A stretch of 64,000 nucleotides of DNA from Volucribacter amazonae (GCF_029783845.1 NZ_LWID01000001.1:1302001-1366000); one strand, 5' to 3'; counted from the stretch's first letter, positions 1-8,563 are shown. The notes: generated from the sequence alone by a model not told the origin. Numbers and translations: made by a program.

Positions 1-66
1 ATCCTTATTTTTTGGTGCAACAGGTGCGGTTTTGTTTGTTTGTTCTGTTGTTTTTTGTTCTGTCAT
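1..66 (-). CDS. tamB: Translocation and assembly module subunit TamB, N-terminal fragment
   Basis: Only the first 22 codons are inside the window (starting MTEQKTTEQT and ending APKNKD); the gene runs off the left edge. The ATG is three bases downstream of the tamA stop, which is the tight tamA-tamB coupling usual in proteobacteria. TamB is an inner-membrane-anchored periplasmic protein that works with TamA in outer-membrane protein or lipid transport. The hydrophilic N-terminal stretch before an expected membrane anchor fits. The call rests mainly on position, since almost no protein is visible. Confidence 0.72.
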   Translation of the reverse strand, partial: MTEQKTTEQTNKTAPVAPKNKD

Positions 67-69
67 ATT

Positions 70-1797
70 TTAGAGTTCCGAACCTAAACCAATATAAAAT
101 TGAATATTACGGCTATTATCTTTATCACGAATGGGTGTCGCAATATCAAATTTAATTGCCCCCACTGGCGAAGCCCAACGCACGCCCATTCCTGCCCCAT
201 GGCGTAATTCACTGCTAGAAAAAGAATTTGCCGCTAAACCTGAATCAAAGAAAGTGGCAAGCCACCATTTTGGATAAACTTGATATTGATATTCTAAGGT
301 AGCAGTGGCTAACCGAGAACCTCCGACTAATTCTCCTTCCGCATTTTTAGGGGAGATTTTTTTATAACCATATCCCCGCACACTACGATCGCCCCCCGCA
401 AAGAAACGTAAAGCAGGTGGGATACGTTCTAAGTTTTTGGTATTTAACCAACCTATTTCGCCTCGTACATAAAAGCGATGATTTTCAGCAAAGGTGCGAA
501 TCCAAGCGGTAGAGGCGCGTAAGCTAATAAAATTCACATCAGATAACCAAACCTTATTGCCTACATCAAGGCTAATGCTTTGTGCATCACCCCAAGTTGG
601 GAATAATCCGCCTCTTAATCTTGTTCGGCTTAAGCCTAAGCTAGGATACACTAAAAAGGTGTCATTAGTCACATCAGCCTGAGTATAAGAATCATAGCGT
701 AATCTTATTCCTCCAGAATATTGCCAACCACTTTCTCTGTTCCAATAACGTAATGCACTAAAGGTAGTGGCTAATGAATTCGTATCATTATCGTTTTCTC
801 GTTCCACCCCTGTGGCAAATTCATAATAATAACGCAATGGATTTTTTAATAAGGGCATTTTATAACTTGCTTCTAAGGTTTGTTTTGGTGCGGATAAGTA
901 GAGATTTGCCCCTACGCTATGTCCTCGGCTATTAATCCAAGGGCGTTTCCAGCTTGCTTGTAAGCGAGCCCCAACATCAGAAGAGTAACCCACACCAAGT
1001 TCAATGCTGGTTTTTTTACGAGGATAAAGTAGCACATCAAGATTAACAATTTTGTCTTCGCTATCTAATTGCGGTTGAATTAATACCGAACTAAACCAAT
1101 TTGAGGAAGAAAAATCATTGGTTAAGTTAGATAAATCATTGAGCAAATAAGGTTCACCAGATTTAATTTTTAAAATATTACGTAAATAATCTTCACGAAT
1201 TTGCGAATGTTCAAAGCGAATTTGCCCATAATGATAGCGTTCACCGCTATCAAAAACCAAACGCCACCAAGCCTGCCCTGTGGACGGCATCACTTCAAGG
1301 CGATGAATCAAAAAGTTGGCATCAAAATACCCTCGTCTTAAGGCTAAAGTTTGTAATTCGCTTTTATAATTATCATAAGTACCATGATTTAATAATGTAC
1401 CAATTTTAGGCGTTTGTTTAGCGATTTGTTCAAATGCGGGATCTTGCTTGGCTTGCCCCAAAATATCCACATCAATACCAGCAATTTTTACCGCTGTACC
1501 AAGTTTTACCGTTGCAATCAACAGATTATTATCTAATTGATAACTTACCGTAGAATTATAGTATCCCTCTGCACGCAAAGCCTTATCAATGGCATCACTC
1601 ACTAAACTTTCATAGCGAGGCGATCCATCAGCTTCTTCATTGCTGATACTGTTGACATAAAGATGAACATTTTCAGAAAGTTTAGGGTTATCAATTCCCT
1701 CAACACGTAACTCAACCTGCTGATCTGCCATCGCCAAGCCACAAAAAAATGCCAATGCCAAGATAAATTGAGATGATTTGGACAAGGTAAACCTCAC
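70..1797 (-). CDS. tamA: Outer membrane translocation and assembly module TamA (Omp85 family)
   Basis: This 575-residue protein begins with a cleavable signal peptide (hydrophobic stretch ending near residue 24, FFCGLAMA-DQ). POTRA-like domains follow to about residue 270, then a C-terminal Omp85 beta-barrel. The diagnostic barrel signature GGDRSVRGYGY is near residue 472, and the chain ends in alternating beta-strand sequence (FYIGLGSEL). Length matches E. coli TamA (about 577). TamA is the outer-membrane half of the TAM complex and partners with TamB, whose start lies immediately downstream. No frameshift or missing motif is seen. Confidence 0.92.
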   Translation of the reverse strand: MRFTLSKSSQFILALAFFCGLAMADQQVELRVEGIDNPKLSENVHLYVNSISNEEADGSPRYESLVSDAIDKALRAEGYYNSTVSYQLDNNLLIATVKLGTAVKIAGIDVDILGQAKQDPAFEQIAKQTPKIGTLLNHGTYDNYKSELQTLALRRGYFDANFLIHRLEVMPSTGQAWWRLVFDSGERYHYGQIRFEHSQIREDYLRNILKIKSGEPYLLNDLSNLTNDFSSSNWFSSVLIQPQLDSEDKIVNLDVLLYPRKKTSIELGVGYSSDVGARLQASWKRPWINSRGHSVGANLYLSAPKQTLEASYKMPLLKNPLRYYYEFATGVERENDNDTNSLATTFSALRYWNRESGWQYSGGIRLRYDSYTQADVTNDTFLVYPSLGLSRTRLRGGLFPTWGDAQSISLDVGNKVWLSDVNFISLRASTAWIRTFAENHRFYVRGEIGWLNTKNLERIPPALRFFAGGDRSVRGYGYKKISPKNAEGELVGGSRLATATLEYQYQVYPKWWLATFFDSGLAANSFSSSELRHGAGMGVRWASPVGAIKFDIATPIRDKDNSRNIQFYIGLGSEL

Positions 1798-1832
1798 GCA
1801 ATATTTTACAAACTAAGCTTAAAACAAAAGGT

Positions 1833-1926
1833 TATGGTCGCCCCATTTTTAAAATAATAGACATTGACATAACTTGCCGTTGTTCTCGGCGTGTCGCCTT
1901 GTTTTATTTTAAATTGAAACGACTAA
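1833..1926 (-). repeat. Decayed copy of the Correia-like palindromic element
   Basis: Recognisable terminal words (TATGGTCGCCCCA at one end, TTTTAAATTGAAACGACTA at the other) and a core with CGCCTTGT, but many substitutions and a length of about 94 bp instead of 105. It lies in the 400-bp gap upstream of tamA, close to its start, so it could influence tamA expression. Confidence 0.6.
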
Positions 1927-2025
1927 AAAAGCTGTGGCTAAGTTTACCTGTTCAAGAGAAGGATTGCCAACAAATATGGTGAAATTGCTTGAAGTTTACT
2001 TTTTCAATGGGAGGAATGAGATGAA

Positions 2026-2093
2026 TATCGTTGCCACACTTTAAAATATAGGGCATTGGCGCGTTTTGTTTTATTTCAAATTTAAACGACAAT
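2026..2093 (-). repeat. Internally deleted copy of the Correia-like element
   Basis: Both ends are visible (TATCGTTGCCACACTTTAAA and TTTCAAATTTAAACGACAAT) but the middle is missing, leaving about 68 bp. A DNA uptake signal (AAAGTGCGGT) follows directly. It is one of three decayed copies in the 1.8-2.2 kb gap. Confidence 0.55.
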
Positions 2094-2137
2094 AAAAGTG
2101 CGGTCAATTTAGGAAAAATTTTTCAACGCGTTACTTT

Positions 2138-2201
2138 TATAGTCGCCCTATTTTAAAATCATACCGTATTGGCACGCCTTATTTTAAATTGAAACGACTT
2201 A
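2138..2201 (-). repeat. Internally deleted copy of the Correia-like element at the acetyltransferase stop
   Basis: TATAGTCGCCCTATTTTAAAAT at the left and TTTTAAATTGAAACGACTTA at the right bracket a shortened core (about 64 bp in total). The right terminus overlaps the stop codon of the leftward acetyltransferase gene, so the element provides that stop. Confidence 0.6.
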
Positions 2202-2702
2202 CTCTTTATCTTCCACTAATAACCGCTTTTGCAGCCAAACAATATCATGCCATTGAGCGAATTTATAGCCAATTTTTGGGAAATGAGCCACTTGCTGATA
2301 ACCTCGTTTTTGATGGAAAGCGATACTAGCATCATTTGGCAAGGCGATACAGGCTAGCAGATTAACCATACCTCTCTCGGCTAATTGTTGTTCTAACTGT
2401 TGATATAATTGCTGACCAATTCCTTGTCCACGTTGTTGTTGGTCAAGATAAATAGACAATTCCACACTCCAGTGATAAGCTGCCCGTTTGGCAAAGGCAC
2501 TGCCATAGGCATAACCTACAATCTTGCCATTTTGTTCTGCCACCAAATAAGGATAATCTTGGCTAATGCAAGTAATCCGTTCGGCAAATTCTGCGACTGT
2601 TGGTACATCATATTCAAAGGTAATGGCAGTTTGTTCCACATAAGGAGCATAAATGGCAATTAATGCTTCCGCATCTTCAGCACGAGCAGGGCGAATAAGC
2701 AT
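2199..2702 (-). CDS. GNAT N-acetyltransferase, phosphinothricin/methionine-sulfone type
   Basis: This 167-residue protein has the layout of the Pat/Bar/YncA (MnaT) branch of the GNAT family: an N-terminal LIRPARAEDAEALIAIYAPYV stretch, the FEYDVPTVAEFAERI segment, and the acetyl-CoA pyrophosphate-binding motif QQRGQGIGQQLYQQL near residues 90-105. A conserved tail with PNDASIAFHQKRGYQ follows. Relatives acetylate phosphinothricin, methionine sulfoximine or methionine sulfone; the true substrate here is unknown. The gene stands alone between clusters of decayed palindromic elements, and its stop codon lies inside one of them. Confidence 0.85.
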   Translation of the reverse strand: MLIRPARAEDAEALIAIYAPYVEQTAITFEYDVPTVAEFAERITCISQDYPYLVAEQNGKIVGYAYGSAFAKRAAYHWSVELSIYLDQQQRGQGIGQQLYQQLEQQLAERGMVNLLACIALPNDASIAFHQKRGYQQVAHFPKIGYKFAQWHDIVWLQKRLLVEDKE

Positions 2703-2715
2703 AATTATATCTCCG

Positions 2716-2784
2716 ATAGTCGTTATACTTTAAAATAATAGGGCTTTAATATGCCTTGTCTTATTTCAAATTTAAACCGCTATA
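2716..2784 (-). repeat. Internally deleted Correia-like element just upstream of the nap promoter
   Basis: ATAGTCGTTATACTTTAAAAT at the left and TTTCAAATTTAAACCGCTATA at the right, about 69 bp, core mostly lost. Its right end is two bases before the FNR-like site of the nap operon. Confidence 0.55.
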
Positions 2785-2786
2785 AC

Positions 2787-2800
2787 TTGATTTACCTCAA
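2787..2800 (+). promoter_or_regulatory. Candidate FNR binding site for the nap operon
   Basis: TTGATTTACCTCAA matches the FNR consensus TTGAT-N4-ATCAA at nine of ten specific positions. It lies about 100 bp upstream of napD. If class II spacing applies (centre at -41.5), transcription would start near 2835 with a weak -10 around 2823-2828. A poor inverted pair of NarP/NarL-like heptamers (TACCCCT and TGTGGTA, 2825-2839) lies just downstream. Anaerobic FNR activation of nap is well established in enterics and Haemophilus; the site itself is inferred. Confidence 0.62.
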
Positions 2801-2899
2801 AAAAATATCACTTTTTTCTTGGAATACCCCTTTGTGGTAATTAATAACCTGATTATCTATGCAGATAATAGCTCTTCTTAAGTCGTATAGAATAAATTT

Positions 2900-3190
2900 A
2901 TGCAAGAAACATACAATCCGACTAATGCTGATGATTGGCATGTATGCGGTTTAGTGGTGCAAGGTAAGCCAGAAAAATTATTGTCAATTCAGACCGCACT
3001 TTTAACTATTGAGCATACAGAAGTCGCAGCAATCGATGAACAAACAGGAAAATTAGTGGTGGTAATGCAATCCCATGATGAACAAATTTTGCTAGAGAAT
3101 ATGGAAAAGGCAAAAAATATTGATGGGGTGTTGGTGGTGTCATTGGTTTATCATCAACAGGATATTCAGCATACTCAAGATCAAGAATAA
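2900..3190 (+). CDS. napD: Periplasmic nitrate reductase maturation chaperone NapD
   Basis: This 96-residue cytoplasmic protein has the short ferredoxin-like fold sequence of NapD (DDWHVCGLVVQ...GKLVVVMQ...). NapD binds the twin-arginine signal of NapA and holds back export until the molybdenum cofactor is inserted. It is the first gene of the operon here, 24 bases before napA. The start ATG has no strong Shine-Dalgarno sequence. In H. influenzae, as I recall, napF precedes napD; it is not found here. Confidence 0.9.
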   Translation: MQETYNPTNADDWHVCGLVVQGKPEKLLSIQTALLTIEHTEVAAIDEQTGKLVVVMQSHDEQILLENMEKAKNIDGVLVVSLVYHQQDIQHTQDQE

Positions 3191-3214
3191 TCAAGTAAAT
3201 AGTGGGGGAAAACG

Positions 3215-5692
3215 ATGAGTTTAACACGTCGTGATTTTATGAAAGCCAATGCGGTGGCTGCCGCGGCGGCAGTAGCGGGGTTATCTATTCCAATTAAAAC
3301 CTTGGCGGCAGATGATAAAACGATTAAGTGGGAAAAAGGCGTTTGCCGTTTTTGTGGTACAGGTTGTGGTGTTTTAGTGGGAACTCAAAATGGGCGAGTT
3401 GTTGCTTCACAAGGTGATCCTGATGCAGAAGTGAATCGTGGCTTAAACTGTATTAAGGGCTATTTTTTGCCAAAAATTATGTATGGTAAGGATCGTTTAA
3501 CATCGCCAATGTTGCGTATGACCAATGGGAAATATGATAAGCATGGTGAGTTTACAGCGGTAAGTTGGGACGATGCCTTTAAAATTATGGCAGAAAAAAT
3601 GAAAGCGGCGATCAAGAAAAATGGGCCGAATGGGATAGGTATGTTTACCTCTGGGCAATCGACCATTTTTGAAGGCGTAGCAAAATCCAAGCTGTTTAAA
3701 GCGGGTTTGCGTTCTAATAATATTGATCCTAATGCCCGCCATTGTATGGCTTCCGCAGCGGTAGCATTTATGCGTACCTTTGGTATGGACGAACCAATGG
3801 GCTGTTATAACGATATTGAGCAAGCAGATGCTTTTGTATTATGGGGCTCTAATATGGCGGAGATGCACCCTATTTTATGGTCACGTATCACGGATCGCCG
3901 TTTATCTAATAATAATGTCCATGTAGCGGTATTATCTACCTTTGAGCATCGTAGTTTTGAATTAGCGGATAATGGTATGTTATTCCAGCCGCAATCCGAC
4001 TTGGTGGTGCTTAACTATATTATTAATTATTTAATTCAAAATGATGCGGTTAATTGGGATTTTGTGAATAAACATACCAAGTTTAAACGTGGTGAAACCG
4101 ATATTGGTTATGGTTTACGCGATGATAATCCATTGCAACAAAAAGCGAAAAACCCAAATAGCGGTAAAATGTATGACAGTAATTTTGATGAGCTAAAAGC
4201 CTTGGTGGCGGATTATACCTTGGATAAAGCTCATCAGATGTCAGGAATTCCTAAGGATCAATTAGAATCGTTAGCCAAACTTTATGCTGACCCTGATAAG
4301 AAAATTGTGTCATTTTGGACTATGGGCTTTAATCAGCATACACGTGGAGTATGGGCGAACCATCTTATTTATAATATTCATCTATTAACCGGCAAGATTT
4401 CCTTACCAGGTTGTGGACCTTTTTCATTAACAGGACAACCTTCTGCCTGTGGTACAGCTCGAGAAGTCGGTACCTTTGCTCATCGTTTACCTGCGGATTT
4501 AGTGGTAACCAATCCAAAACATCGTGAAACTGCGGAAAAACTATGGAAATTGCCTGCTGGTGTGGTACAAGACCAAGTGGGTTATCACGCTGTGGCACAG
4601 GATCGAGCGTTAAAAGATCGTAAGATGAATGTGTTATGGCAAATGTGTAACAACAATATGCAGGCAGGGCCAAACATTAATCAAGATCGTTTACCGGGTT
4701 GGCGTGATGAGGAGAATTTCATTATCGTGTCTGATCCTTATCCGACAGTGAGTGCCTTGTCGGCGGATTTAATTTTGCCAACCTCAATGTGGGTAGAAAA
4801 AGAAGGGGCTTATGGTAATGCAGAACGCCGTACCCAATTTTGGCGTCAGCAAGTGAAAGCACCGGGCGAATCACGCTCCGATTTATGGCAATTAGTGGAA
4901 TTTTCTAAATATTTTACCACTGATGAAATGTGGCCTGAGCAAGTTTTAAATGCCAATCCTGAATATAAAGGTAAAACCTTGTATGAAGTGCTATTCCGTA
5001 ATGGGCAAGTGGATAAATATTCCCTTGAGGAATTAGAGGGACATTTAAACGATGAATCAGAACATTTTGGCTTCTACTTGCAAAAAGGCTTATTTGAAGA
5101 ATATGCTGCATTTGGACGTGGACATGGGCATGATTTAGCGGATTTTGATACTTATCATCAAGCTCGTGGCTTACGTTGGCCAGTGGTAGAAAACAAAGAA
5201 ACCCTATGGCGTTATCGTGAGGGCTATGATCCTTATGTAAAAGCAGGGGAAGAAGTAGCTTTTTATGGCTATCCTGACAAAAAAGCAATTATTTTAGCTG
5301 TGCCTTATGAGCCACCTGCGGAAGTGCCTGATCAAGAATATGATCTTTGGTTATCCACAGGGCGTGTATTAGAACATTGGCATACTGGCACAATGACTCG
5401 CCGTGTGCCTGAGCTACATCGTTCTTTCCCAAATAATTTAGTGTGGATGCACCCAGATGATGCAAGCCAACGAGGATTACGTCATGGCGATAAAGTGAAA
5501 GTCATTTCTCGTCGTGGCGAAATGATTTCTTATATTGATACGCGTGGGCGTAATAAAGTGCCAAAAGGATTAATTTTTACCACATTCTTTGATGCAGGAC
5601 AGTTAGCTAATTTATTAACCTTAGATGCAACAGATCCGATTTCCAAGGAAACGGATTTCAAAAAATGTGCTGTAAAAGTGGAAAAAGCGTAA
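3215..5692 (+). CDS. napA: Periplasmic nitrate reductase catalytic subunit NapA
   Basis: This 825-residue molybdoenzyme reduces nitrate to nitrite in the periplasm. It begins with a twin-arginine signal (SLTRRDFMKANAVAAAAAVAG). A 4Fe-4S motif follows (CRFCGTGCGVL, with the fourth Cys in GLNCIKGYF). The cysteine of RHCMASAAVAFMRTFGMDEP near residue 177 is the expected molybdenum ligand. The rest carries the bis-MGD-binding features of the DMSO reductase superfamily, up to the C-terminal FTTFFDAGQLANLLTLDATDP. Length equals the usual 828 or so. A good GGGGG ribosome site precedes the ATG. The 140-bp gap after the gene is filled by a full palindromic element. Confidence 0.96.
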   Translation: MSLTRRDFMKANAVAAAAAVAGLSIPIKTLAADDKTIKWEKGVCRFCGTGCGVLVGTQNGRVVASQGDPDAEVNRGLNCIKGYFLPKIMYGKDRLTSPMLRMTNGKYDKHGEFTAVSWDDAFKIMAEKMKAAIKKNGPNGIGMFTSGQSTIFEGVAKSKLFKAGLRSNNIDPNARHCMASAAVAFMRTFGMDEPMGCYNDIEQADAFVLWGSNMAEMHPILWSRITDRRLSNNNVHVAVLSTFEHRSFELADNGMLFQPQSDLVVLNYIINYLIQNDAVNWDFVNKHTKFKRGETDIGYGLRDDNPLQQKAKNPNSGKMYDSNFDELKALVADYTLDKAHQMSGIPKDQLESLAKLYADPDKKIVSFWTMGFNQHTRGVWANHLIYNIHLLTGKISLPGCGPFSLTGQPSACGTAREVGTFAHRLPADLVVTNPKHRETAEKLWKLPAGVVQDQVGYHAVAQDRALKDRKMNVLWQMCNNNMQAGPNINQDRLPGWRDEENFIIVSDPYPTVSALSADLILPTSMWVEKEGAYGNAERRTQFWRQQVKAPGESRSDLWQLVEFSKYFTTDEMWPEQVLNANPEYKGKTLYEVLFRNGQVDKYSLEELEGHLNDESEHFGFYLQKGLFEEYAAFGRGHGHDLADFDTYHQARGLRWPVVENKETLWRYREGYDPYVKAGEEVAFYGYPDKKAIILAVPYEPPAEVPDQEYDLWLSTGRVLEHWHTGTMTRRVPELHRSFPNNLVWMHPDDASQRGLRHGDKVKVISRRGEMISYIDTRGRNKVPKGLIFTTFFDAGQLANLLTLDATDPISKETDFKKCAVKVEKA

Positions 5693-5697
5693 AAATT

Positions 5698-5803
5698 TAT
5701 AGTTGTTTCAATTGAAAATGAGACAAGGCGGTACGCCGAAGGCAGTACAACGAGTACGGCGAGGCGTACCAACACAATGTCATTTTAAAGTGGAACGACT
5801 ATA
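5698..5803 (+). mobile_element. Full-length Correia-like element inside the nap operon
   Basis: A 106-bp palindromic element with intact TATAGT...ACTATA ends and a core reading GACAAGGCGGTACGCC and GTACGGCGAGGCGTACC. It occupies almost the whole gap between napA and napG, and the other nap junctions are 24 bases or less. It would be transcribed in the nap mRNA as a long hairpin. Confidence 0.85.
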
Positions 5804-5832
5804 CGCCAAACAGACCGCACTTTGAACTGATT

Positions 5833-6636
5833 ATGGCAGGAAAAACATTATCGCCAGAACGCCGTAGGTTTCTCAAAAATGCGACTCGTACCGCTGGGGG
5901 CGTGGCAGGTTTGGGATTGTTACTCGGGTTACAACAAAAACAAAGTTTAGCTCGGCAAGGGGTAACTTTACGTCCCCCCTTTGCTTCAGCTGATGAACAG
6001 CATTTTGCGGCGGCTTGTATTCGCTGTGGACAATGTGTGCAGGCTTGCCCCTATGATATGTTGCATTTAGCCTCTTTGTTATCGCCAGTAGAAGCAGGCA
6101 CACCCTATTTTGTGGCAAGGCAAAAACCTTGTGAAATGTGCGTGGATATTCCTTGTGCCAAAGCCTGTCCCACAGGGGCATTGGATAATCAAGCGGAAGA
6201 CATTAACCAAGCTCGTATGGGGTTGGCGGTCTTATTAGATCACGAAACTTGCTTAAATTGGCAGGGGTTGCGTTGTGATGTTTGCTATCGGGTTTGTCCC
6301 TTGATAGAAAAAGCCATTACCCTTGAATATCATCGTAATGAGCGAACAGGTAAACATGCGTTGTTTATTCCAACAGTACATTCTGAGGCTTGTACAGGTT
6401 GTGGTAAATGTGAAGAGGCTTGTGTCTTAGAAGAGGCAGCCATTAAGGTTTTACCTTTATCCTTGGCAAAAGGTATGTTGGGGAAACATTACCGCTTTGG
6501 CTGGCAACATAGTCAAAACACAGAGCAATCTGTTATTCCTGCTGAAAAGGAACAAAAAGGGCGAACGTCAATACCTGAGTTTGTGCCAGAGTCAGGTTTA
6601 TTCTTACCCAATCGCAATCAAGGGGGGAATAAATAA
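5833..6636 (+). CDS. napG: Quinol dehydrogenase ferredoxin subunit NapG
   Basis: This 267-residue Tat-exported iron-sulfur protein starts MAGKTLSPERRRFLKNATRT, a twin-arginine signal followed by GGVAGLGLLLGL. Four 4Fe-4S clusters are visible as CIRCGQCVQACP, CEMCVDIPCAKACP, the Cys set in LRCDVCYRVCP, and CTGCGKCEEACV. NapG works with NapH to pass electrons from quinol to NapC/NapA. Its stop overlaps the napH start (TAATG). No strong ribosome site is seen, and the gene begins 29 bases after the palindromic element, so translation after the hairpin may be less efficient. Confidence 0.94.
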   Translation: MAGKTLSPERRRFLKNATRTAGGVAGLGLLLGLQQKQSLARQGVTLRPPFASADEQHFAAACIRCGQCVQACPYDMLHLASLLSPVEAGTPYFVARQKPCEMCVDIPCAKACPTGALDNQAEDINQARMGLAVLLDHETCLNWQGLRCDVCYRVCPLIEKAITLEYHRNERTGKHALFIPTVHSEACTGCGKCEEACVLEEAAIKVLPLSLAKGMLGKHYRFGWQHSQNTEQSVIPAEKEQKGRTSIPEFVPESGLFLPNRNQGGNK

Positions 6637-7505
6637 TGGCAAATGCACCCAAATATGCAGGGCGTGAAGCCAGACAAAAATGGGGTTGGTGGTATGCAAA
6701 CCGCTTTTTGCTATGGCGTAGATTAACCCAACTTAGCATTATGGCAATGTTTTTAGCCGGGCCTTGGTTTGATGTTTGGCTATTAAAAGGCAATTACAGC
6801 AGTAGCCTATTATTGGATACCGTACCACTCAGTGATCCATTGATTGTGGCAGAAAGCCTTGCCACAGGTTATTTACCTGATTGGCGAGCATTACTTGGGG
6901 CGTTGATCATTATTGTTTTTTACGCTTGTATTGCTAGCCGAGCCTTTTGTGCTTGGGTTTGTCCACTGAATATAGTAACAGATAGTGCAGCTTGGTTACG
7001 GCGTAAACTGGGTATTCGGCAAACCGCTAAATTACCACGATCATTGCGTTATGTGGTGTTATTGATGATTTTACTTGGTAGTGCCAGTAGCGGAATGTTG
7101 TTATGGGAATGGCTAAATCCAGTTTCTGCGTTGGGACGAGGTATCATTTATGGATTAGGGGCAACATTGTGGCTAGTCGTTGCGGTCTTTTTATTTGATT
7201 TATTGATTGTTGAACATGGTTGGTGTGGGCATTTATGCCCGATAGGGGCAACTTATGGCGTGATTGGTGCGAAAGCTATCGCTCGTATTAAAGTCAGCGA
7301 TCGTGCCAAATGCGATAATTGTATGGACTGTTATCACGTTTGTCCTGAACCACAAGTGTTACGTTCGCCATTACATGGCAAAAAAAATGAAAGTTTACTC
7401 GTACTTTCAAAAGATTGTATCAGTTGCGGACGTTGTGTTGATGTTTGCGCTGAAAAAGTATTTATTTTTACCACAAGATTTAATCATTCGGGGGAACAAA
7501 AATGA
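6636..7505 (+). CDS. napH: Quinol dehydrogenase membrane component NapH
   Basis: This 289-residue inner-membrane protein has several hydrophobic segments between about residues 25 and 200, with cytoplasmic CxxxCP motifs (CAWVCPLN and CGHLCPIG). Two C-terminal 4Fe-4S motifs follow (CDNCMDCYHVCP and CISCGRCVDVCAE). This is the standard NapH arrangement: a membrane quinol dehydrogenase partner of NapG. Its last four bases overlap the napB start (ATGA), indicating translational coupling. Confidence 0.94.
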   Translation: MANAPKYAGREARQKWGWWYANRFLLWRRLTQLSIMAMFLAGPWFDVWLLKGNYSSSLLLDTVPLSDPLIVAESLATGYLPDWRALLGALIIIVFYACIASRAFCAWVCPLNIVTDSAAWLRRKLGIRQTAKLPRSLRYVVLLMILLGSASSGMLLWEWLNPVSALGRGIIYGLGATLWLVVAVFLFDLLIVEHGWCGHLCPIGATYGVIGAKAIARIKVSDRAKCDNCMDCYHVCPEPQVLRSPLHGKKNESLLVLSKDCISCGRCVDVCAEKVFIFTTRFNHSGEQK

Positions 7506-7933
7506 TTAAAAAAACAATGCTAATTTTGACCGCACTTTTTGCTAGCAACTTGTTGGCAAATGAGGGAAATATTGGTCATTCTTTACAAGATAGTCCTGAA
7601 AATGTAACACCGGGCTTTAATATGCCCAAAAAAGAAAGTGAACTCGCCCCTTTGAATTATGTCAATCAACCGCCAATGATTCCACATGCGGTAAAGGGGT
7701 ATCAAATTAGCAAAAATGTTAATCAATGCTTAATGTGTCATAGTGTGGAAGGTTCAAGGGTAACAGGGGCAACCCGCATTAGCCCAACTCATTTTGCGGA
7801 TCGTGATGGCAATATTGTGGCAGGACAAACCGCACCACGCCGTTATTTCTGTTTACATTGCCATGTTTCGCAATCTGATGTTGAACCTATTGTACCTAAT
7901 GACTTCCAACCAATGCCGGGTTATGGCAAATAA
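7502..7933 (+). CDS. napB: Periplasmic nitrate reductase dihaem cytochrome subunit NapB
   Basis: This 143-residue periplasmic protein has a signal peptide (MIKKTMLILTALFASNLLA). Two c-type haem-binding motifs, CLMCHS and CLHCHV, sit about 40 residues apart, with the distal histidine ligands expected upstream. NapB relays electrons from NapC to NapA. Length is typical (about 150). It overlaps napH by four bases and is followed six bases later by napC. Confidence 0.94.
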   Translation: MIKKTMLILTALFASNLLANEGNIGHSLQDSPENVTPGFNMPKKESELAPLNYVNQPPMIPHAVKGYQISKNVNQCLMCHSVEGSRVTGATRISPTHFADRDGNIVAGQTAPRRYFCLHCHVSQSDVEPIVPNDFQPMPGYGK

Positions 7934-7939
7934 GGAGCG

Positions 7940-8527
7940 ATGATGATCAACTTGATTAAACGCTTTTGGCGTTGGTTTCGTACCCCAAGCCGTATTGCCG
8001 TTGGTACATTACTGAGTTTAGCTTTTATTGCTGGCATTGTGTTTTGGGGTGGTTTTAACACCGCATTAGAATACACCAATACCGAACAATTTTGCTCTGA
8101 TTGCCATATGAACGATGTTGTGCCGGAATACCGTATGTCAAGCCACTATATGAACCGTAGTGGTGTCAAAGCCATTTGCTCAGATTGCCATGTACCCCAT
8201 GAATTTGTGGATAAATGGAAACGCAAAATTATCGCTAGCCGAGAAGTTTATGCACATATTACTGGTAAAGTTGACACCAAAGAAAAATTTGAGGCTGCTC
8301 GTTTAGCCATGGCAGAACGGGAATGGGCAAGAATGAAAGCTAATGATTCTGCTGAATGTCGTCACTGCCATAAATTTGACAGTATGGACTACACTCAACA
8401 AAAAACCGTTGCTGAAAAAATGCACCGTTTAGCACAAATTGAAGGCAAAACCTGTATTGATTGCCATAAAGGCATTGCTCATCAACTGCCGAATATGCAT
8501 GGTATCCAATCTGGTCTAACCGAATAA
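7940..8527 (+). CDS. napC: Tetrahaem cytochrome c quinol dehydrogenase NapC
   Basis: This 195-residue NapC/NirT-family protein is anchored by one N-terminal membrane helix (IAVGTLLSLAFIAGIVFWGGF). It carries four CxxCH motifs: CSDCHM, CSDCHV, CRHCHK and CIDCHK. It oxidises membrane quinol and feeds NapB/NapA. Two adjacent ATG codons (7940 and 7943) could serve as starts; GGAGCG precedes both. It is the last gene of the operon and is followed by a strong hairpin terminator. Confidence 0.94.
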   Translation: MMINLIKRFWRWFRTPSRIAVGTLLSLAFIAGIVFWGGFNTALEYTNTEQFCSDCHMNDVVPEYRMSSHYMNRSGVKAICSDCHVPHEFVDKWKRKIIASREVYAHITGKVDTKEKFEAARLAMAEREWARMKANDSAECRHCHKFDSMDYTQQKTVAEKMHRLAQIEGKTCIDCHKGIAHQLPNMHGIQSGLTE

Positions 8528-8534
8528 CACAAAA

Positions 8535-8560
8535 AACAGCCCAAAGAATTTTGGGCTGTT
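8535..8560. terminator. Bidirectional hairpin terminator between napC and cpdB
   Basis: A perfect 11-bp stem (AACAGCCCAAA pairing with TTTGGGCTGTT) closes a four-base loop. An A-run precedes it and a T-rich stretch follows, so it can end transcription of both the rightward nap operon and the leftward cpdB gene, which converge here. Confidence 0.85.
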
Positions 8561-8563
8561 GAT

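Noticed and set aside
2825..2839. NarP/NarL heptamer pair at the nap promoter
   Set aside because: Only one half matches TACYYMT well and the spacing is one base instead of two; mentioned only as a weak possibility with the FNR site.
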